A stretch of 64,000 nucleotides of DNA from Flaccisagitta enflata (taxonomy: Eukaryota > Chaetognatha > Sagittoidea > Aphragmophora): positions 76,012,001-76,076,000 of the forward strand of contig OZ231127.1 in NCBI GenBank assembly GCA_965153355.1, written 5' to 3'. Below are positions 26,426 to 39,433 of this stretch, piece by piece. The first letter of the stretch is position 1. Each line of letters begins with the position of its first letter. The translations under genes and the position numbers were made by a program. The notes beneath the pieces are model-generated. The model had not been told where the DNA came from. It saw nothing but the letters and a program-made list of their open reading frames with translations, and searched no databases.

Positions 26426-26924
26426 CCGCAGAGCTTCGGAGTTGTGTTTACATTCAACTATCTGTAAATAATTTCGGATTTTCCGACAAGTTGTAGATAG
26501 TTTTCATGAGGGCTGAATTTCCGAAGTTCCGTGCAGCTTTAATAACCCTCAAAAATTCCCACTCGATCAAGAAATATTCAAGATACACTTACACAATGAC
26601 GACTTAATTCGGAAAACGGCGGCTCAACTATCTGAATTTTGTTCGCTCCCCGTAACACTGATTATACACATATTCATAGTGATACATAATTTTCTAGAGC
26701 TAATGTGTGCCATTTCTATCAATAATATTGCAAATGAAAACCTCTGAATCACCCATTGTTGAGTGAATCATATTGAATCAGCGTAAAATCATTGTCATTG
26801 GGTGTGAACATGACTCGAATAGTTGGCCCGCCGTTTCCCGAATGTAGCCTGATGAATCTGGCGAGTGAATAAGGTCAGCCTTATTTTTGTATCTAACTGC
26901 AACACTGATACGGATTTTTAGGTG

Positions 26925-27115
26925 CGCCATAGCACCTCTAAAACTAGCTCTGTCTGTTGGTTGGTTGGTTGGTCTGTAACGCTCGAGTTGAAAATCTCTA
27001 TAAGAAGCAATAATCACTGGGAATGATTCAGAAAAACGATATGATGATTTTTCGGTGCGCCATAGCATCTCTATAAGAGGCTCTGTCTGTCCGTCCGTCC
27101 ATCCGTCAGTCACGC
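26925..27115. repeat. Two adjacent copies of the GGTGCGCCATAGCA short repeat
   Basis: 'Aggtgcgccatagcacctct' with a (GGTT)n core and 'cggtgcgccatagcatctct' with a (CCGT)n core, each followed by 'aacgctcgagttgaaaa'-like sequence. Confidence 0.7.
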
Positions 27116-27252
27116 TCGATTAAAAAATCGCTAAAAATGTTTGAAACCAATTGAAAGCTCATTTCATTCATCATTGATGATACTCGTCATTTCATCCACT
27201 TACGCTTTAGCTTAAGTTTAAGTAGTCACTGACTACTAGTCACTCACTACTA

Positions 27253-27485
27253 GTCAGCTATGGTAAGGTCTGATAGAGCTGGGGATAGGTCTGATAGAGC
27301 TGGTGATAGGTCTGATAGAGCTGGGGATAGGTCAGATAGAGCTCGGGATAGGTCTGATGGAAGTCGGCATAGGTCTGATAGAGCTAGGGATAGATCTGAT
27401 AGAGCTCAGGATAGGTCTGATAGAGCTAGGGATAGGTCTGATAAGAGCTAGGGATAGGTCCTATGGAGCTTGGGATAGGTCTAAG
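27253..27485. repeat. 20-bp minisatellite
   Basis: About eleven tandem copies of 'gggataggtctgatagagct' with drift, followed by 'gtgtatccggccttgt' at about 27519-27534, the end motif of the short dispersed repeat family. Confidence 0.85.
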
Positions 27486-28398
27486 AATTAATAACGCCCG
27501 GCGCACCATCTTGGCCCGTGTATCCGGCCTTGTTTAACAGCTCGCTTCTTCGCGTACATCCAGATATACGACAAAGCGTACCAGCATGTGATCAACACGC
27601 CTTGCACGTGCAGTGCTAAGGCACGATTGAACCAAGGAATATCACGCTAAATAGAGATTCTTTGGATTAATATGGAATACATTAAATCTTTTCAATTGTA
27701 GACAACAAAATATTCAAAATAAGGCTGATTTATTTCAAAGAAAACGGAGAATGTTCCTTTCATCTTCTGTGCTCAGAAAAATAAACAACATAGTCTGACC
27801 TAAAATTCCAATTGGCTGTTGCACACATGCTTGCCCTATAGATATATGGTAATCTCAAAACCGCATTATGCAAATAAGGTTCTTCATGCTGGAATGGCTT
27901 CGATTGCTTTTCCTTCTCGATATGTTTCTTTCCTGCCTGCTTTGTCGGATACAAATATTGAATATTTGACAACTCCTCCTGTACAAAATCATTGAATGCT
28001 CTCTCAAAATCTTATTTATGTTTATGTTTTCTGCGGACACAACCCATTCCTTTCTGAGCAGCTGTGCACTGCTCCGGAATCAGCTCCCTCGATAGCCTAT
28101 TCCACAATTGTCAACAGTTTGAGATTTATCGGCGATTTTTGGCGATCCGTTGGTTTGTCCAGGAATTTTTGGGCATTTTGAAGTTTGCTCGAATTCGTTC
28201 AGAGAAACATTTTTCGCTGCGATTTGCTTAGTCGCAGCGCCATTTGTAACCTGCAACTCCATCTAGATGGGTTTGTTTCCCTTCCCCTTTTGATGAATAA
28301 TAGTGAAAAAGTCTGTTTTTCAGATTGAAAGGGATATGAGTAAAATGCATACAATTCTCGTGTAGAGAGCCCTGGAAGGTGAAAAAATGTAAAAGGAA

Positions 28399-28400
<2 letters not shown>

Positions 28401-28491
<91 letters not shown>
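28401..28491. repeat. (GA)n microsatellite
   Basis: An almost pure GA tract immediately before the target duplication of the large palindromic element. From 27540 to 28400 no gene is supported. Confidence 0.95.
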
Positions 28492-28496
<5 letters not shown>

Positions 28497-28504
28497 CACG
28501 CCTG

Positions 28505-30690
28505 CTGGTATATCGTCCCTGATTTTGGCCATGGTAATTAACAGTACTTTAACGCCGTTAATTAACAATATATAGGTACCAGGAAATTAACTAAGAAAAA
28601 CATTTTTTTATTTTTGAGAAATTCACTGAAAATTAATGCTAAAGGTTGTTGTTAATTATCAGGTACCTATATGCTGTTAATTAACATGCTATTTTTTATG
28701 TTAATTAACACCCCATTTCATGCGTTAATTAACACAAAAAAAATATAGATTATTAACAAATTGTTAGAAATATACAATTTTTTTGTGTTAATTAACGGGT
28801 GAAATATGGTGTTAATTAACATAAAAAACAGTGTGTTAATTAACACAGAAAAAATATAGATTATTAACAATTTGATCAGGTACCTAAATGCTGTTAATTA
28901 ACATGCTGTTTTTTATGTCAATTAACACCACATTTCATATGTTATTTAACACACAAGAAAATATAGATTATCAAAAAAGTGTTGAAAATATACCAGTTTT
29001 TTGTGTTAAATAACGGGTGAAATGTGGTGTTATTTAACATCAAAAACAGTGTGTTGATTAACACTGAGAAAAAATATATTATTAACAAATTGATCAGGTA
29101 CCTATATGCTGTTAATTAACATGCTGTTTTTGATGTTAATTAACACCACATTTTATGCAATAATTAACACAAAAAAACATCAATAATTAACAATTTTCTG
29201 GTGGTAATAAATGGGTACAATGTGGTATTTTTTAATATCAAAAACAGTGTGTCAGTTAACACAGAAAAAATATAGATTATTTACAAATTGCTGTTGATCA
29301 ACATGCTGTTTTTTATATTAACACCACATTTCATGCATTAATATAAAAACTATAGACTGTTAACAAACTTTAAAATTTATAATTTTTTACTGTTAATTAA
29401 CAAGTGAAATATATTGTTAATTATCATCAAAAACAGTGTGTGAATTAACACAGAAAAAATATCGATTATTAAAAAGTTGATCAAGTACCTCTATGATGTT
29501 GATCAACATGCTTTTATGATGTTAATTAACACACATTTCACCCGTTAATTAACACAACAAAAAAATAAAATAACAAAAAATTGTTAAAGACATGCAATTT
29601 TTTGGTGTTAATTAATGGGTGAAATGTGGTGTTAATTAACATCAAAAACAGCCTGTTAATTAACACAGAAAATATATAGATTATTAACAAATTGATCATT
29701 GTTAATTAATACCAAATTTCATGCGTTAATTAACACCAAAAAATATTGATGATCAAATAATTGTTAAAGATCTACAATTATTTGGTGTTAGTTAACGGGT
29801 GAAATGTGGTGTTAATTAACATCAAAAACAGTGTGTTAAGTAACACAGAAAAATACAAATCATTAATAAATTGATCAGGTACCTCTATGCTGTTATTTGA
29901 CATGCTCTTTTTTATGTTAATTAACACCACATTTCATGTGTTAATCCACACAAAAAATTATGGATTATAAACAAATAGTTAAAAATATACAATTTTTTAG
30001 GGATAATTTACGGGTGAAATATGGTGTTAATTTACATTACAAAATTTCTGTTAATTAACAATGAAAAATGATTGTTAAATAACACAAAAAAATTGTATAT
30101 TTTTAACAATTTGTTAATAATCTACATTTTTTCTGTGTTAATTAACAGGCTGTTTTTGATGTTAATTAACACCACATTTTACCTGTTAATTAACACAAAA
30201 AAATTGTATGTCTTTAACAATTTGTTAATAATCTATATTTTTTTGTGTTAATTAACGGGTGAAATATGTTGTTATTTAACATAAAAAACAGAATGTTAAT
30301 TAACTGCATATAGGTACCTGATAATTAACAACAACACTTTGCACATATTTTCAGTAAATTTCTCAGATATAAAAAAATGTTTTTCTTTGTTAATTTTCAG
30401 CAAATTTTGGTGTTAATTAACATCTTATAGGTACCTGTTAATTAACAACAAAAACTGATCTATTTAATGATTTTTTTTATTTTTGACATGTTAGAAATAG
30501 GCAATTTTACCCTGTTAATTAACTGGTACCTATGTACTGTTAATTAACGGCTGTTTTTTATGTGTTAGTTAACAGCATAAAAACTACCGTTAATTAATGG
30601 TACTTTTTTGCCTTTTATTAACAATTTTGTTAATTAGAGGCGTTAATGTGCTGTTAATTAACGCAGGGTAAATCGCTCACGATATATCTC
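28505..30690. mobile_element. 2.19-kb palindrome-rich element with 8-bp target duplications
   Basis: The direct repeat 'cacgcctg' lies at 28497-28504 and 30691-30698. The ends share an inverted 'tatatcgt' and 'gattt' core. The interior has dozens of GTTAATTAAC palindromes joined by short spacers such as 'aggtacctatatgctg', 'gggtgaaatgtggtg' and 'catcaaaaacagtgtg'. On the large scale it is one imperfect inverted repeat: the reverse complement of 28583-28690 matches 30290-30400. There is no coding capacity. The 8-bp duplication suggests a hAT-type or similar transposase acting in trans. Confidence 0.8.
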
Positions 30691-30794
30691 CACGCCTGAT
30701 CATAGAGACGTAAGACCTAGCTAACAACAAGCCCGATCATGCAACAATGCGTCCTGACTGTGTCTCTGGATTGATTTTGGCGCAAGACTTGCGC

Positions 30795-31215
30795 ATGTCA
30801 GATACGGTGTATGGAGGGACTGACAGATGGGCGGAAAGACGGATAAAACGACCTCAAAAGCATCTCAATGAGTGTTTGATTTAATACGCAACATCGCCGC
30901 GGCCAAAAAAAAAGCCGAAAACTGCAATTCTTGAGGAAGCGTAACGGACATACGGACGAACCGACGGACGGACCAAACCCTTTTAAAGAGACGCGTTCCT
31001 GACGGACGCGTCTAAAAACAAGACCGAAATTACCGGATACTACGTAGGCCCCTAATCGCGGATGGGTGGGCAAGGGCAGTATAGCAAGAATCTGCTCACA
31101 TTTTGAAAGAGTTACCGACGGACCGACGGACAGACACATGTACACACAGACCGACTCAGCTCAGTAATGTATGGATAATTGGATACGGCCATACGGAGTA
31201 GCGTGTCCACTACTC
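30795..31215. repeat. Cluster of (CGGA)n short dispersed repeats
   Basis: Two or three joined copies with 'gacggacggaccaaaccc', 'agacgcgttcctgacggacg', 'gcggatgggtgggcaagggc' and 'tacggagtagcgtgtccact'. Confidence 0.7.
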
Positions 31216-31905
31216 TAAATCTTTTGTTTTAAGAGAAACAATCAGTCCTGGTACGTGGACATCTAGAATAACTCGGCTAACTAACTATTGATAAACAAAT
31301 GAACACTAAAAGGGGTAGAAGTATCATCACGTGCTGGGGGTGGCCTCCTGCACTTGGGCAAAAAAAATTATGATTTTTTTCTGATGACATTTTTAAGGCA
31401 CTATACATGTGTATGGGCCCAATACACAATGTATCCTGGCAATCTGAGCCCATTTGGCCCAAAAAAAGGACCCGGATGGCCCAAAAAACTGGTCAAAACA
31501 AGCCAAAACTGCTTCTTTTCAGTAATTGCTTGCATGATTCAGATAGTATGTAAAGATATCATTAAATTAATGCTAAATTTGTAGTATGGTAGTTTGAGGA
31601 AAAAAATTTGAGCTTAGACTAGGGCTTGAACATGTCAAAATTAGGTCAAATGAGGCTAAATTGATCATAAATCTACAAAAAAAGTGTTCAAATATGGTTG
31701 TTAAATAATTTTAGAATTTGAAAGATAGTTGTATGATTTTTTTTGTCTTTATATTATTTTAGACCAGTAATGAATATGCATCAGGCTTAGGTCAAAGTAG
31801 TATTAGGCTAACATTAAGTCAAAATCATCGTAAAACATCAAAAATCTCTCTCTCTTTTTCTTTCTTTTTTTTTTCTTTCTTTCTTTCTTTCTTTCTTTCT
31901 CTCTT

Positions 31906-31964
<59 letters not shown>

Positions 31965-31984
31965 AGCAGCAAGATTTCTAAAAA

Positions 31985-33018
31985 AAAATTTGCCTTAAGC
32001 CCTCAAATGAGATTTTCACTCAGGAGCAACTGAGTGCAATCTTTGTTGATAACAAAGTTGGTGAAAACTATTTTGGACAAATGACAGCACAGCTGAGAAA
32101 AAAAGGAGGTGCTGCCTTTCATATTATTGGTGAAGGCTGGTGAAAGGTTGAAAAACAAAAAAAGTTAAAGGGTCAAAAGAAACAAGTTGACAAATTGAAG
32201 CGGAGTGGTCTAAAGCCCAAAAAGATATTATGAAAGCCAAGATTGATGTCACTGAGTCAAAGGCTGACATTTTTGCACAAGAGCAATAAAAAAAAAGCTC
32301 ATTGCACAGAGTGCTGAAAATGGAAGGAAGCACAACTACCATGGACATGTAACTTCACAAGATGATGTCAACTTGATGTTTGCCAAAATTCAGAAGTTCA
32401 GTGAGCATTGAGCAAGATAAGCTATCCCTGATTTGGAAGGGGGTTAAGGTCAAGAGGCTGATATGCTCAGAGCTTCCAAATAACTTTGTTTTTTTCAAAA
32501 AATACAATATCTTTTCCACAAAGATGTATCAAAATCTCCTTGAACTGCATGGTGTTGACTCTTCCAACCAAGAAATCATAACTGTTATGAAAGAACAAAT
32601 GTTTTTGCTTTAAGCCCTACTCTTGAGCGCACTAAATCATCAAAAAAATCTGAAAAGCCATGTTTGATGACATTTGAAGGGTCTTTTGTTGGAATGGAAT
32701 CACCATCAGAAGAAAAGTTCTTCGTTGCACTTCTTGAAAATGGTCTGTCTGTTCAGTCATCTGCTATGATTAGGTCAAAGATACAATCAATGCTTATCTA
32801 TTTCAAGCTATCAAGATTAGAGCCAAGGATGATACAGGAAAAACATTTGATTTACAGTGAAGAAAAAAATATTGATGCATTTGAAGAAAAGCATGCCTTG
32901 GCAATGAGGCCCTCTATCAATCTTGCAAAAAACATCAAACAAAGAGATTCTGTTTTTGCTTTCATGAAATGTGAGGTCATTAAGGGAATGACCTCTCAGT
33001 TACAAGTGAATCTTTAAG
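31985..33018 (+). pseudogene. Decayed ORF inside the long-TIR element
   Basis: Fragments in shifting frames read as protein-like sequence: KVGENYFGQMTAQLRKKGG, then the 32380-32613 frame (LIWKGVKVKRLICSELPNN, MYQNLLELHGVDSSNQEII), then 32664-33017 (FEGSFVGMESPSEEKFFVAL, ending with a helical tail). Stops and frameshifts separate them. It has no catalytic signature that I recognise, so it is either a very degraded transposase or captured cargo. Confidence 0.5.
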
Positions 33019-33139
33019 AAGCTTGTCCCACAATATTTTTAAAAAAATATTTATTATAAAAATGAATGTTTCTAAAATGGATCCAAAGTTCCTCTTTAAT
33101 TTTTAATCTGCAAATCAAATGATTTAGTCAAAAATTCTC

Positions 33140-33750
33140 ACATGATACAGTATGATTCTTTTGGAATGCAACATAAGAAACCTATATATCTCCGCTCCTG
33201 AGCATCGTAGCAAGATGCGGATTGCACCATTGGATAGAGCACAAAAAACTATTTTTTCTATGTTTTTTTCTGATATCATAATGCCTCATGACATATGTCC
33301 ACCACGATCCCAGTAAAAACGTTGACATCTCGAAAGTCAAGAAATTGGCTGTCTGATTCTCCCTCCAAAAAAAATGAGGAGGTTCAGTTGGTCAAATAAT
33401 CGGCAATCAAGGGGCTTCTGTGTGATTTTTTGGACATATATATGTGTATATATGTGTTGTGATTCAGTTGGCCTCATGATCACCAATTATTAGATGAACG
33501 GATCTTTCTCATCTCTTTTAGAAGCAGAATCAGACAGCCGATTTTGAGATGTTGAAGATGTCAATGTTTTTACTGGCTTGGTGGTAGAGATACGTCAAAT
33601 TGCATCACGACATCAGAAAAGACATAGAAAAAAAAGTTTTTCGTGCTCTATCCAATGGTGCAATCCGCATCTTGCTATGATGCTCAGGAGCGGAGATATA
33701 TAGGTTTCTTATGTTGCATTTCAAAAGAATCATACTGTATGACTGTCAGC
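33140..33750. mobile_element. Palindromic MITE nested in the long-TIR element
   Basis: Arms of about 280 bases: 'aagaaacctatatatctccg' and 'gcggattgcaccattggata' on the left recur inverted as 'cggagatatataggtttctt' and 'tatccaatggtgcaatccgc' on the right, centred near 33440. Confidence 0.75.
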
Positions 33751-34599
33751 ATATTTTTTACTGTTTAACCATACTTTATCTTCCTTATCCTAATATTTCA
33801 AAAACCAAGAAAATCATAATTCCAATATTTTTTAAAACATGGATTTTTTTTTTTGTCTTTGTTGCATCATAGTTAAATCTTGCATTAGAATCAAACAATG
33901 AGTTAAAGTTAATCAGTAAGAGTTTGGGCTATTCGTAACTTATTTTGACTTGTTTTTAGACTCCAATGGGCTCCCACAATTTGATACACTTAATTTTCAT
34001 AGAAGAATGACATACTTTTACATTAAATCTTTTCAGCCTTCAGGAATTTTAAGTAAAGACAGGAAGTGAGAAAATGATACAAATCTCTGTTTTAGCTTGT
34101 TTTGACCAGTTTTTCAGCTATTTTGAGCTAATTTTAGTCAGTTTTAAGACTTGAATGGGTTCTTACAGCTTTGTTCACTTGATTTACATTAGATGATTAT
34201 ATATTTTCACTATAATTGTCGCTAAAAATCATTTCAGTAAATTAAAAAACAGAAAAACGCTTATTTTGCTTGTTTTGGCCAGTTTTTTAGTTATTTTGAC
34301 CTTATTTTGGCCAGTGATAAGACCTCTGTGGGCTCCAACAACTCTGTGCACTTGATTCACATTAGACAATTATTTATTTGCACAACAATCCTCAGTAGAA
34401 ATCATTTCAGCAAACTAAACTGCAAAAAAACGCTAATTTTACCTGTTTTGACCAGTTTTTTAGCCCATCCGGGTCCTTTTTTAGGTCAAACGAGCCCATA
34501 TTGCCACAACATGTCATGTTATGGGCCCATACACCCCCCTGGAGACTTAAAAATTGAATCCCTTTCGACGAGTTTCAAGTGCAGGAGGCCACTGGGGGA

Positions 34600-34740
34600 A
34601 TGCGGGACGAAATGGACGGTTTTTACACTTTTCAACTTGAGCTTTACCAGCGGATGGACGCACGGAACAACTGTTGCTCCATTGCAACGCGACGGACGGA
34701 CTGCACTGGCAAACAGACAAAGTCTCTTATACACCAAAAA
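34600..34740. repeat. Fragment of the short dispersed repeat
   Basis: 'Gcgggacgaaatggacggtttttacacttttcaacttgag' (interrupted motif) with 'acgcgacggacggactgc' and 'caaagtctcttataca'. From 34740 to 35470 I see no gene. Confidence 0.6.
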
Positions 34741-35473
34741 TGGTAAGCAAGGTGTCACAAAAATTTTTGCTTCCTACGAGCAAAAATCCTCCACCTGACC
34801 CTTCCTACTGGATACGCGTATGATTACCGAAAGTTGAACACCTTATGAAAGTTGGACAACATTACTACTCAACCCCTCTTTACTTAAGGATGAGAGCCTT
34901 TGGAGCTCTCACTGGTGTTTAATCCGGACCCATCACAACTATCCTTAGTAGTAAAAAAAACTAAGTCTATCTTAACATTATCAAGAAATAATTCAAGACA
35001 ACAATCCAACCAGAAAGAAAAAATCCATAATTTTAACCTGTTTGCTACAAGTGCCATTTACAAGAAAGAGTACCAGATGATTGTGCTGAACTGTGGGCGC
35101 TTAGTCCTTCACATCCATCTGATCTTCCCATTGTAAAAGGTTCATGCAACCCACAACCTAAAATCAAAATCCTTTCCACTGAATGAGACCATTCCCTCAA
35201 ACATGATATACCTAGTCACAAAGTATTAGATGGTCAGGGGTTCCCGAAGCCACTAACTTAGTGCATGAAGGAATGAGATGGTGAGAGGGACAGAGTCCCA
35301 AAAGATACCCATTACCCATGCTTGCGCTGATAGGAATCATAGAGAATTTTTTGGCCCTTAGGGTAGAGACACTTAGACACTTATTATTCCAGTACCCAGA
35401 GGTTGAGATTTGGGCCCTAAGGCGGGGGTTCTGAGCCTTGAGGCTGGGATTTTTAAGGCTTTATATTCGTACC

Positions 35474-36000
<527 letters not shown>

Positions 36001-36109
36001 TGACCGAAGGGACTTCGTCTCTTCAACTTTTTTCCAAATAAACAAGAATTTCATCTAAACAAATGTGTATTTAAGAAGACTTTACATACGATAGAAAAAA
36101 CAAGTGACG

Positions 36110-36350
36110 CAGGGTCACAATATCGTTGCGGACGGGTGGGCGGGGGCCTCCAACCCCCAACCAAACCCCAATCCTCACCATTCACACACAAACATACACA
36201 AAAAGTATCCAAAACGCTTGTTTTGACACTTTTCAACTTGATCATTATGGACGGACCGATGGACCAACAAACTAACAGAATGACAGACCGACAGACTGAC
36301 AGATGGATGGAGGGACAGAGCCTTTTATAGAGTTGCATGTCCGCAACTAA
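36110..36350. repeat. Full copy of the short dispersed repeat
   Basis: It begins 'gggtcacaatatcgttgcgg' and 'acgggtgggcgggggc', has 'acttttcaacttgatc' then a (GACC/GACA)n core, and ends 'gagttgcatgtccgcaacta'. Confidence 0.8.
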
Positions 36351-36362
36351 AAACCTTTCTAA

Positions 36363-36990
36363 CTTTTCTTCCTCCTTGCTCCCTTCTTTCCTTCCTTCTT
36401 TCTTTTATAAACAAAAGGAAAAAAACTTTTTCTGTTTTTCTTCTTCCTTCCTTCCTTCCTTCCTTCATTCCTTCCTTCCTTCATTCCTTCCTTCCTACTT
36501 TCTTTCCTCCTTTCCTTCCTTCCTTCCTTTAAAAACAGTAAGAGGAAAACTTTTTCTTCCACTTTTTCCCTTCCTTCCTTCCTTCCTTCCTTCCTTCCTT
36601 CCTTCCTTCCTTCCTTCCTTACTTCTTTCTTCCTTCCTTCCTTCCTTCCTTAAACATAAGAGAGAAAAACCTTTTCTGCCTTTCTTCTTCCTTCCTTCCT
36701 TCCTCCCTTCCTTCTTTCCTTCTTCCCTTCCTTATTTCCTTTTTTCCTTCTTTTCTATCTCCCTTCCTTCCTTCCTCCCTTACTTCTTTGCTTCTTTCCT
36801 TCCTTCCTTCCTTCCTTCCTTCCTTCCTTCCTTCCTTCCTTCCTTCCTTCCTCTTTCCTTCTTTTTCCCTTCTTCCTTCCTTTTCCTTTCTTTGCCATCC
36901 TTTTCCTTCCTTTTCTTCCTTCCTTTTCCTTCCTTTTCTTCTTTCCTTCTTCCCCTTTTTTTTCTTTCTCTCCTTCTTCCCCCCTTCCCT
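36363..36990. repeat. (TTCC)n microsatellite block
   Basis: About 600 bases of CTTC/TTCC repeats are broken by three copies of a 'taaacaaaaggaaaaaaact'-type spacer, so the array is itself a higher-order tandem repeat of about 110-120 bases. Confidence 0.9.
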
Positions 36991-37250
36991 TCCTACCAGC
37001 CTAGCTAGCTTCCTACGAGCGCCGCTCGCGTGCTCGGGCACTTTGTGACACCCTGAATTATGGTAAGCCTTTGATTTTTTTGACGCCGACCAATAATTCT
37101 TTTGCATGACTACACACATGTACACAGCAAAAGGTACAAACACGGATGTTTAACTATGTAAGAGATTTCCAACAACCATGCAACTGTTGCTAAAACAAGC
37201 TATTTTCCCCGGAAATTTGAACAAAACGAATAACTGAAGCATGATGCATA

Positions 37251-37413
37251 ATGGCGTCGAATTATATACATTGTACCGATGATTTATTGTCTGCCATTCG
37301 CCGTTCCTCATTGTATGCTGTTACACTGATTATCGGGGAAAAAGTTGAAGTCACTCTTCGACTTTTTGACATATTGGTGACTTTTTTCCTCACGGCGACA
37401 GACGCCATTACAG
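37251..37413 (+). CDS. Possible isolated first exon, uncertain
   Basis: The ATG in 'ataatggcg' starts a frame (MASNYIHCTDDLLSAIRRSS, then VTLIIGEKVEVTLRLFDILV and a hydrophobic FFLTATDAI) ending at a consensus donor 'attacag|gtaact'. The following exon was not found and no family is recognised. It could be a lineage-specific gene start or a chance frame. Confidence 0.25.
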
Positions 37414-37848
37414 GTAACTCATTAAATCTATTGAATTGTATTATGCACTACTGGATGCACTGGAAACACACTGCTAAGAAATTGCTTTACATGTGATCTA
37501 CCGTCCCACTTGCAGAAGCTTTGTCCGTCAGTCTACTACAGGGTCAAATATGGTCACGGGCCACATTGAAGAGCCGTCTCACTTTATCAAAGACTCAATT
37601 TTAGGGAAAACCATCACAGAATTTCGTCCTACATTTGTTATTTCACTTCAAATTTGGTCCAAAGTGATACTATCATTTCAAGACTTCACAACATTAAAAA
37701 GATATAATAATTTCGATCAAACGGGGGAAACTTTTTATTTCTTTTTTTTTTCCTATAAAAAGAAGCATATTAGCTCTAAATCACAAAATCTATTTTCCAT
37801 TGCTAAAATATGTGTCACTCAGAAAAACGAAAAGCTTATAATGTGCAT

Positions 37849-38437
37849 TACTATCTAGGAAAAAAGTTTAGCAGCACTTTAGGTTGATGGTATGTTTCCC
37901 CCCTCAAAGGCTCAAGACACATGTCCCTGATTGTTTTTGGTTATTTTTGTATTTATACTAACTAGAACAAGAGAGAAAAACAATCTTCAATCCTATTTTG
38001 GGACCGCGAGCTTTATTTGTTTATTGCAACTACAGGAGGTGGTTTTGGTAAAAGTAGTAGATTTTGATCATTTTGGCTGCAAAATTGAGCTACTTTTTTT
38101 TACAAATCTAACAAAAAATCCATGAGTTCATAAAACAAGAGCTCATGAGCTAATCAGTGGTGCAATCTGCATGTTTCTATCATTTTTTGGTAAGATTTGA
38201 GAGTATTTCAAAGATAGAAAGGTAAAAGAAAAAAAGAAATTGCCGTTTTTAAAAGTACATGATCAACTTCAAATTGATGGCATTTTCAAACGGTTTGAAG
38301 CACAGAGACGAGATTGCACTCAGATTCTAAATTTTTCAAAAAAGATTAAAATGCTCATAAATTTTGTCTATTTATCTTAATGAGAAGTTGAGATATATCT
38401 TTTTAAAGCTGCTGCAAAACTTATTTCCTAGATAGTA
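37849..38437. mobile_element. Inverted-repeat element, ACTATCTAGG-type ends
   Basis: The left end 'actatctaggaaaaaagttt' pairs with 'aacttatttcctagatagt' at the right end. The ends resemble those of 7183-7776. The interior is AT-rich and without a gene. From 38438 to 39430 nothing is supported except AT-rich sequence. Confidence 0.65.
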
Positions 38438-39433
38438 TGCAAATGAACTTCTTAATGGTGAATTGCTTCAATTCGTGATTCTCATTCATTTGTTCTTCTA
38501 AACTCTCTCGCCAGATCTCATTTGCTTGTCACGCGCGTATAACTATGGCAAAATAAAAAAGCGAACGAATTTTGAGAGAGCAAAGACATAAGAAGATGTT
38601 GACCAATTGGCACAAAATTTTCAGGGAATGATAACCATGATTTGGACTATGTCTGGTTAAAATTTCATCAAAATCCGTTGAATACTTTAGCCGTTATCAC
38701 GATTTTGCTGAAGTAACCTCTTTTTTTGACTGCCAGAGATGATATTTATCCTAAATCAAAATAATTCCATTTTTAATAAAATTAGCATTGTGCAAAAAGT
38801 TTTGGGAGTTTTGTCATGATGGTGCTATTTACTAATACTTAGCAAAATTCGCTTCTACTCAGATAAAGTCTAGTGGGGTAGATATTAGTTGATTGTAAGC
38901 TTGCTCCGGAAAAGAAATATTCAGCTACCTGTAAGAATATTTTTGCAATTTGGGAGACAAAAAATGCTTCCATCTTCACAATAATTTTACTGGAGAATAC
39001 TCATATGTATAAAAAATACCAGTCAAAGAATCATGATAATCGGTAGAAAACTATGGCCAAAGCATTACTTTATACTTCAGGTTTCATCTTCATTAACTTC
39101 ATTCTTAAACCCATAAAAAAAAGTTTTGGAAAATTTGCTGTTTCTGCTAAAATAATCGGAGTTTTGTTATGAAATTTTTACCACAGCCTGATAGTGCGGT
39201 TTTTTAAAATTTGTTCATTCATTCTTTGAAAATTCTTATATGTGTAAATTGAATTTCTGATCATCGGACAAGCACTTTTTAAAAATCTATAATTCCTAAA
39301 TTATTTAGAGCAGGACATCAATTTTTTCAGTGATGCTTAATAATATCAAAAAAGTAACTCCAGTAAAAATTTCAGCACACTGGGTGAATTTTCAAAGGAT
39401 TTATAAGCAAAAGAAGTAACTGTTCGCTTTTTG

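Larger units (their letters stand above)
31340..34592. mobile_element. 3.25-kb long-TIR element, degenerate
   Basis: The left end 'gtggcctcctgcacttg' (31340) is inverted at 34592. The arms go on to match at 'tgtatgggccc', 'aaaaaaggacccggatgg' and 'ctggtcaaaac' over about 180 bases. Between them lie a (TTTC)n/(CT)n tract (31847-31962), a decayed reading frame (31985-33018), a nested palindrome (33140-33750), and three about 170-bp tandem units with 'cagttttttagctattttg' (33950-34440). This fits an old DNA transposon whose transposase is dead or replaced; the family is not recognised. Confidence 0.7.

Noticed and set aside
26110-26496. Frame with RQPVVGI repeats as a repeat protein
   Set aside because: It is a 21-bp minisatellite within a patch of dispersed repeats. 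No conserved sequence lies outside the repeat.
28540-30680. CRISPR-like array of regularly spaced repeats
   Set aside because: The spacers are themselves repeated and inverted, the genome is eukaryotic, and target duplications flank the block. It is a mobile palindromic element.
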